Below are positions 40,532-42,339 of a stretch of 42,339 bases of DNA, one piece after another; the first letter of the stretch is position 1, and the number at the start of each line of letters is the position of its first letter. This DNA is from Xanthobacteraceae bacterium. Its GTDB lineage: Bacteria; Pseudomonadota; Alphaproteobacteria; Rhizobiales; Xanthobacteraceae. Location: the NCBI GenBank assembly GCA_029239875.1, contig JARBUD010000035.1, forward strand, positions 1-42,339. The letters are read 5' to 3'. The notes beneath the pieces were generated by a model that saw only the letters and a list, made by a program, of their open reading frames with translations, did not search any database and was not told the DNA's origin. The position numbers were made by a program, and so were the translations under genes.

Positions 40532-41447
40532 TGCGGCGATACTCGGCGCCGTGCTCGCCAGCGTCGTCGCGGCGGCGACCACACTGCTGCTCGCCTCGCT
40601 CGGCGAGCTGGTGGCCGAGCGCGCCGGCACGCTCAATCTCGGCGTCGAGGGCATGATGATCGTCGGCGCGGCGGTCGGCTACGCCACCGCCTACTCCACG
40701 GGCAGCCTGCTGCTCGGCACGCTCGCCGCCATCCTCGCCGGCACGGCGCTGTCGCTGGTCTTCGCGGGGCTGGCCGTCTGGCTCGCCACCAACCAGGTAG
40801 CCTCGGGCCTCGCCACGACCATACTCGGCCTCGGCCTCGCCGGGCTGATCGGCTCCTCCTTCGTCGGCACCCGCATCGACGCGGCGCCGGCGCTGCGCGT
40901 GCCCGGCCTCACCGACCTGCCGGTGGTCGGGCCGGTGCTGTTCGGCCAGGACGCCTTCGTCTACGCCTCGATCCTCCTGCTAATCGCCGTCGCCTACGGC
41001 CTCGCCCGCACCCGCGCCGGGCTGGTGCTGCGCGCGGTCGGCGAGAACCATGCGGCGGCGCATGCGCTCGGCCATCCGGTGCGCCGCATCCGCACCCTCG
41101 CCGTGATGTTCGGCGGCGCCTGCGCCGGGCTCGCCGGGGCGCATCTCTCGCTCGCCTACACGCCGTTCTGGGCCGCCGACATGACCGCCGGGCGCGGCTG
41201 GATCGCGCTGGCGCTGGTCGTGTTCTCGGCCTGGCGGCCGCTCTGGCTGCTGGCGGGCGCGTACCTGTTCGGCGCGGTATCGATCTTGCAACTCCACGTG
41301 CAGGGCTTCGGCCTCGGCATCCCCTCGCAGTTGCTGTCGTCGCTGCCCTATCTTGCGACGATCGCCGCGCTCGTGGTGATCTCGGCGCTGAAGCGCGGGC
41401 AGGGCGCGCCGGCCTCGCTCGGCGTGCCCTTCGTGCCCGACCGCTGA
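40524..41447 (+). CDS. ABC transporter permease, BMP/nucleoside type (second)
   Basis: A 307-residue membrane protein. The start is ATG 40524 (MLDAAILGAVLASVVAAATT), eight bases into the end of the preceding gene. AERAGTLNLGVEGMMIVGAA carries the NLGVEGMM motif of the YufQ-like permeases, and WLATNQVASGLATTILGLGL and NHAAAHALGHPVRRIRTLAV follow. It pairs with the first permease. The gap to the substrate-binding gene is 97 bp. Confidence 0.95.
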   Translation: MLDAAILGAVLASVVAAATTLLLASLGELVAERAGTLNLGVEGMMIVGAAVGYATAYSTGSLLLGTLAAILAGTALSLVFAGLAVWLATNQVASGLATTILGLGLAGLIGSSFVGTRIDAAPALRVPGLTDLPVVGPVLFGQDAFVYASILLLIAVAYGLARTRAGLVLRAVGENHAAAHALGHPVRRIRTLAVMFGGACAGLAGAHLSLAYTPFWAADMTAGRGWIALALVVFSAWRPLWLLAGAYLFGAVSILQLHVQGFGLGIPSQLLSSLPYLATIAALVVISALKRGQGAPASLGVPFVPDR

Positions 41448-41544
41448 CGCCTTTGAGCTTCCGGTCGCCAAGGCGACTTCCCGCCTGCGCCGCGGCCGCG
41501 CAGGATGGTGACGATCCGGCCGCGCTATGGGAGCGGAGACGTTC

Positions 41545-42339
41545 ATGCGCAAGATTCTGTCACTGGCGGTCGCCGTCACCGCCGGCCTCGCGCTCGCCGG
41601 CATCGGACAGGCCAGCGCGCAGGAAAAGCTCAAGGCCGCCTGGGTCTATATCGGCCCGGTCGGCGATTTCGGCTGGACCTACCAGCACGACCAGGGCCGC
41701 AAGGCGGTCGAGAAGGAGTTCGGCGACAAGGTCGAGACCACCTATGTCGAGAGCGTGCCGGAAGGCCCCGACGCCGAGCGCGTGATCGAGCAGCTCGCCC
41801 GCGCCGGCAACAAGATAATCTTCACCACCTCCTTCGGCTACATGGAGCCGACGCTGAAGGTGGCCAAGCGCCACCCCAAGGTGTTCTTCGAGCACGCCAC
41901 CGGCTACAAGCGCGACAAGAACCTCGCCACCTACAACGCGAAGTTCCACGAGGGCCGCTACGTCCTCGGCCAGATCGCCGCCAAGATGTCGAAGACCGGC
42001 ACCGTCGGCTACATCGCCTCCTTCCCGATCCCCGAGGTCATCTCCGGCATCAACTCGCTGATGCTCGGCGCGCAGTCGGTGAACCCGGACATGAAGATCA
42101 AGGTGGTGTGGGTGAACTCCTGGTTCGACCCGGCCAAGGAAGCCGACGCCGCCAAGGCGCTGATCGACCAGGGCGCCGACGTGATCTCCCAGCACACCGA
42201 CAGCCCCGCCGCCATGCAGGCCGCCGAGGCGCGCGGCGCGAAGGCCTTCGGCCAGGCCTCCGACATGATCACCTTCGGCCCGAAGGCGCAGCTCACCTCC
42301 ATCGTCGACAATTGGGGGCCCTACTACGTCAAGCGCGTG
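41545..42339 (+). CDS. BMP-family ABC transporter substrate-binding protein (partial, 3' end outside the window)
   Basis: The frame is open from ATG 41545 to the last base, giving 265 residues without a stop. A signal peptide (MRKILSLAVAVTAGLALAGI, cleavage at ASA-QE) precedes the BMP domain: VYIGPVGDFGWTYQHDQGRK, then YVESVPEGPDAERVIEQLAR, IIFTTSFGYMEPTLKVAKRH and GADVISQHTDSPAAMQAAEA. No lipobox Cys is seen, so it should be a free periplasmic protein. The family binds purine nucleosides or other ring compounds; this branch in alphaproteobacteria is often annotated without substrate. GGAG lies before the ATG. Confidence 0.95.
   Translation, partial: MRKILSLAVAVTAGLALAGIGQASAQEKLKAAWVYIGPVGDFGWTYQHDQGRKAVEKEFGDKVETTYVESVPEGPDAERVIEQLARAGNKIIFTTSFGYMEPTLKVAKRHPKVFFEHATGYKRDKNLATYNAKFHEGRYVLGQIAAKMSKTGTVGYIASFPIPEVISGINSLMLGAQSVNPDMKIKVVWVNSWFDPAKEADAAKALIDQGADVISQHTDSPAAMQAAEARGAKAFGQASDMITFGPKAQLTSIVDNWGPYYVKRV

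Overview
The window looks like a chromosome segment of a GC-rich alphaproteobacterium of the order Hyphomicrobiales, probably near Xanthobacteraceae (Ancylobacter/Starkeya type). This rests on the gene families present (bacterial phosphatidylcholine synthase, an IalB-family protein, the recG - sdhE - mfd arrangement, a YejA-like binding protein with a TAT-like leader) and on palindromic intergenic repeats of a kind common in that order. The genus is an inference; no rRNA is present.

Region 1 (1-1103): the tail of an unidentified gene, a long palindromic repeat, wrbA on the minus strand, and an intact tRNA-Lys(UUU).

Region 2 (1058-19416): an integrated element of about 18.3 kb. It is bounded by a perfect 47-bp direct repeat of the tRNA-Lys 3' end and carries copies of an 11-bp motif near both ends that look like integrase arm sites. 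The right end has a tyrosine integrase, an AlpA-like regulator and a long replication-initiator-like gene with an iteron-like cluster inside its coding sequence. The middle holds an operon with a ClpP-like protease, small phage-type proteins, a DUF2793 tail-fibre-like gene, an XRE regulator with a probable operator, and several small DNA-binding proteins. A cargo block (5423-7514) encodes an XRE-ImmA/IrrE metallopeptidase protein, a PIN-like partner and a divergent membrane protein. No terminase, portal, major capsid, tail-tube or lysis gene was recognised, so the element resembles a phage satellite or a reduced prophage.

Region 3 (19417-25980): core chromosome with small secreted or membrane proteins, an alpha/beta hydrolase, DUF2218, TusA, mobB and mobA (molybdenum cofactor nucleotide attachment), a DUF454 membrane protein, recG and sdhE.

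Region 4 (25988-37475): mfd overlapping sdhE, a small secreted protein, a YejA-like peptide-binding protein, an IalB-family protein followed by a strong terminator, hspQ, an AEC transporter, a UbiH-family hydroxylase, phosphatidylcholine synthase and a quinone oxidoreductase.

Region 5 (37476-42339): a palindromic repeat, then an ABC importer operon of the BMP/nucleoside type (duplicated ATPase, two permeases, substrate-binding lipoprotein-family protein). The last gene runs off the window.
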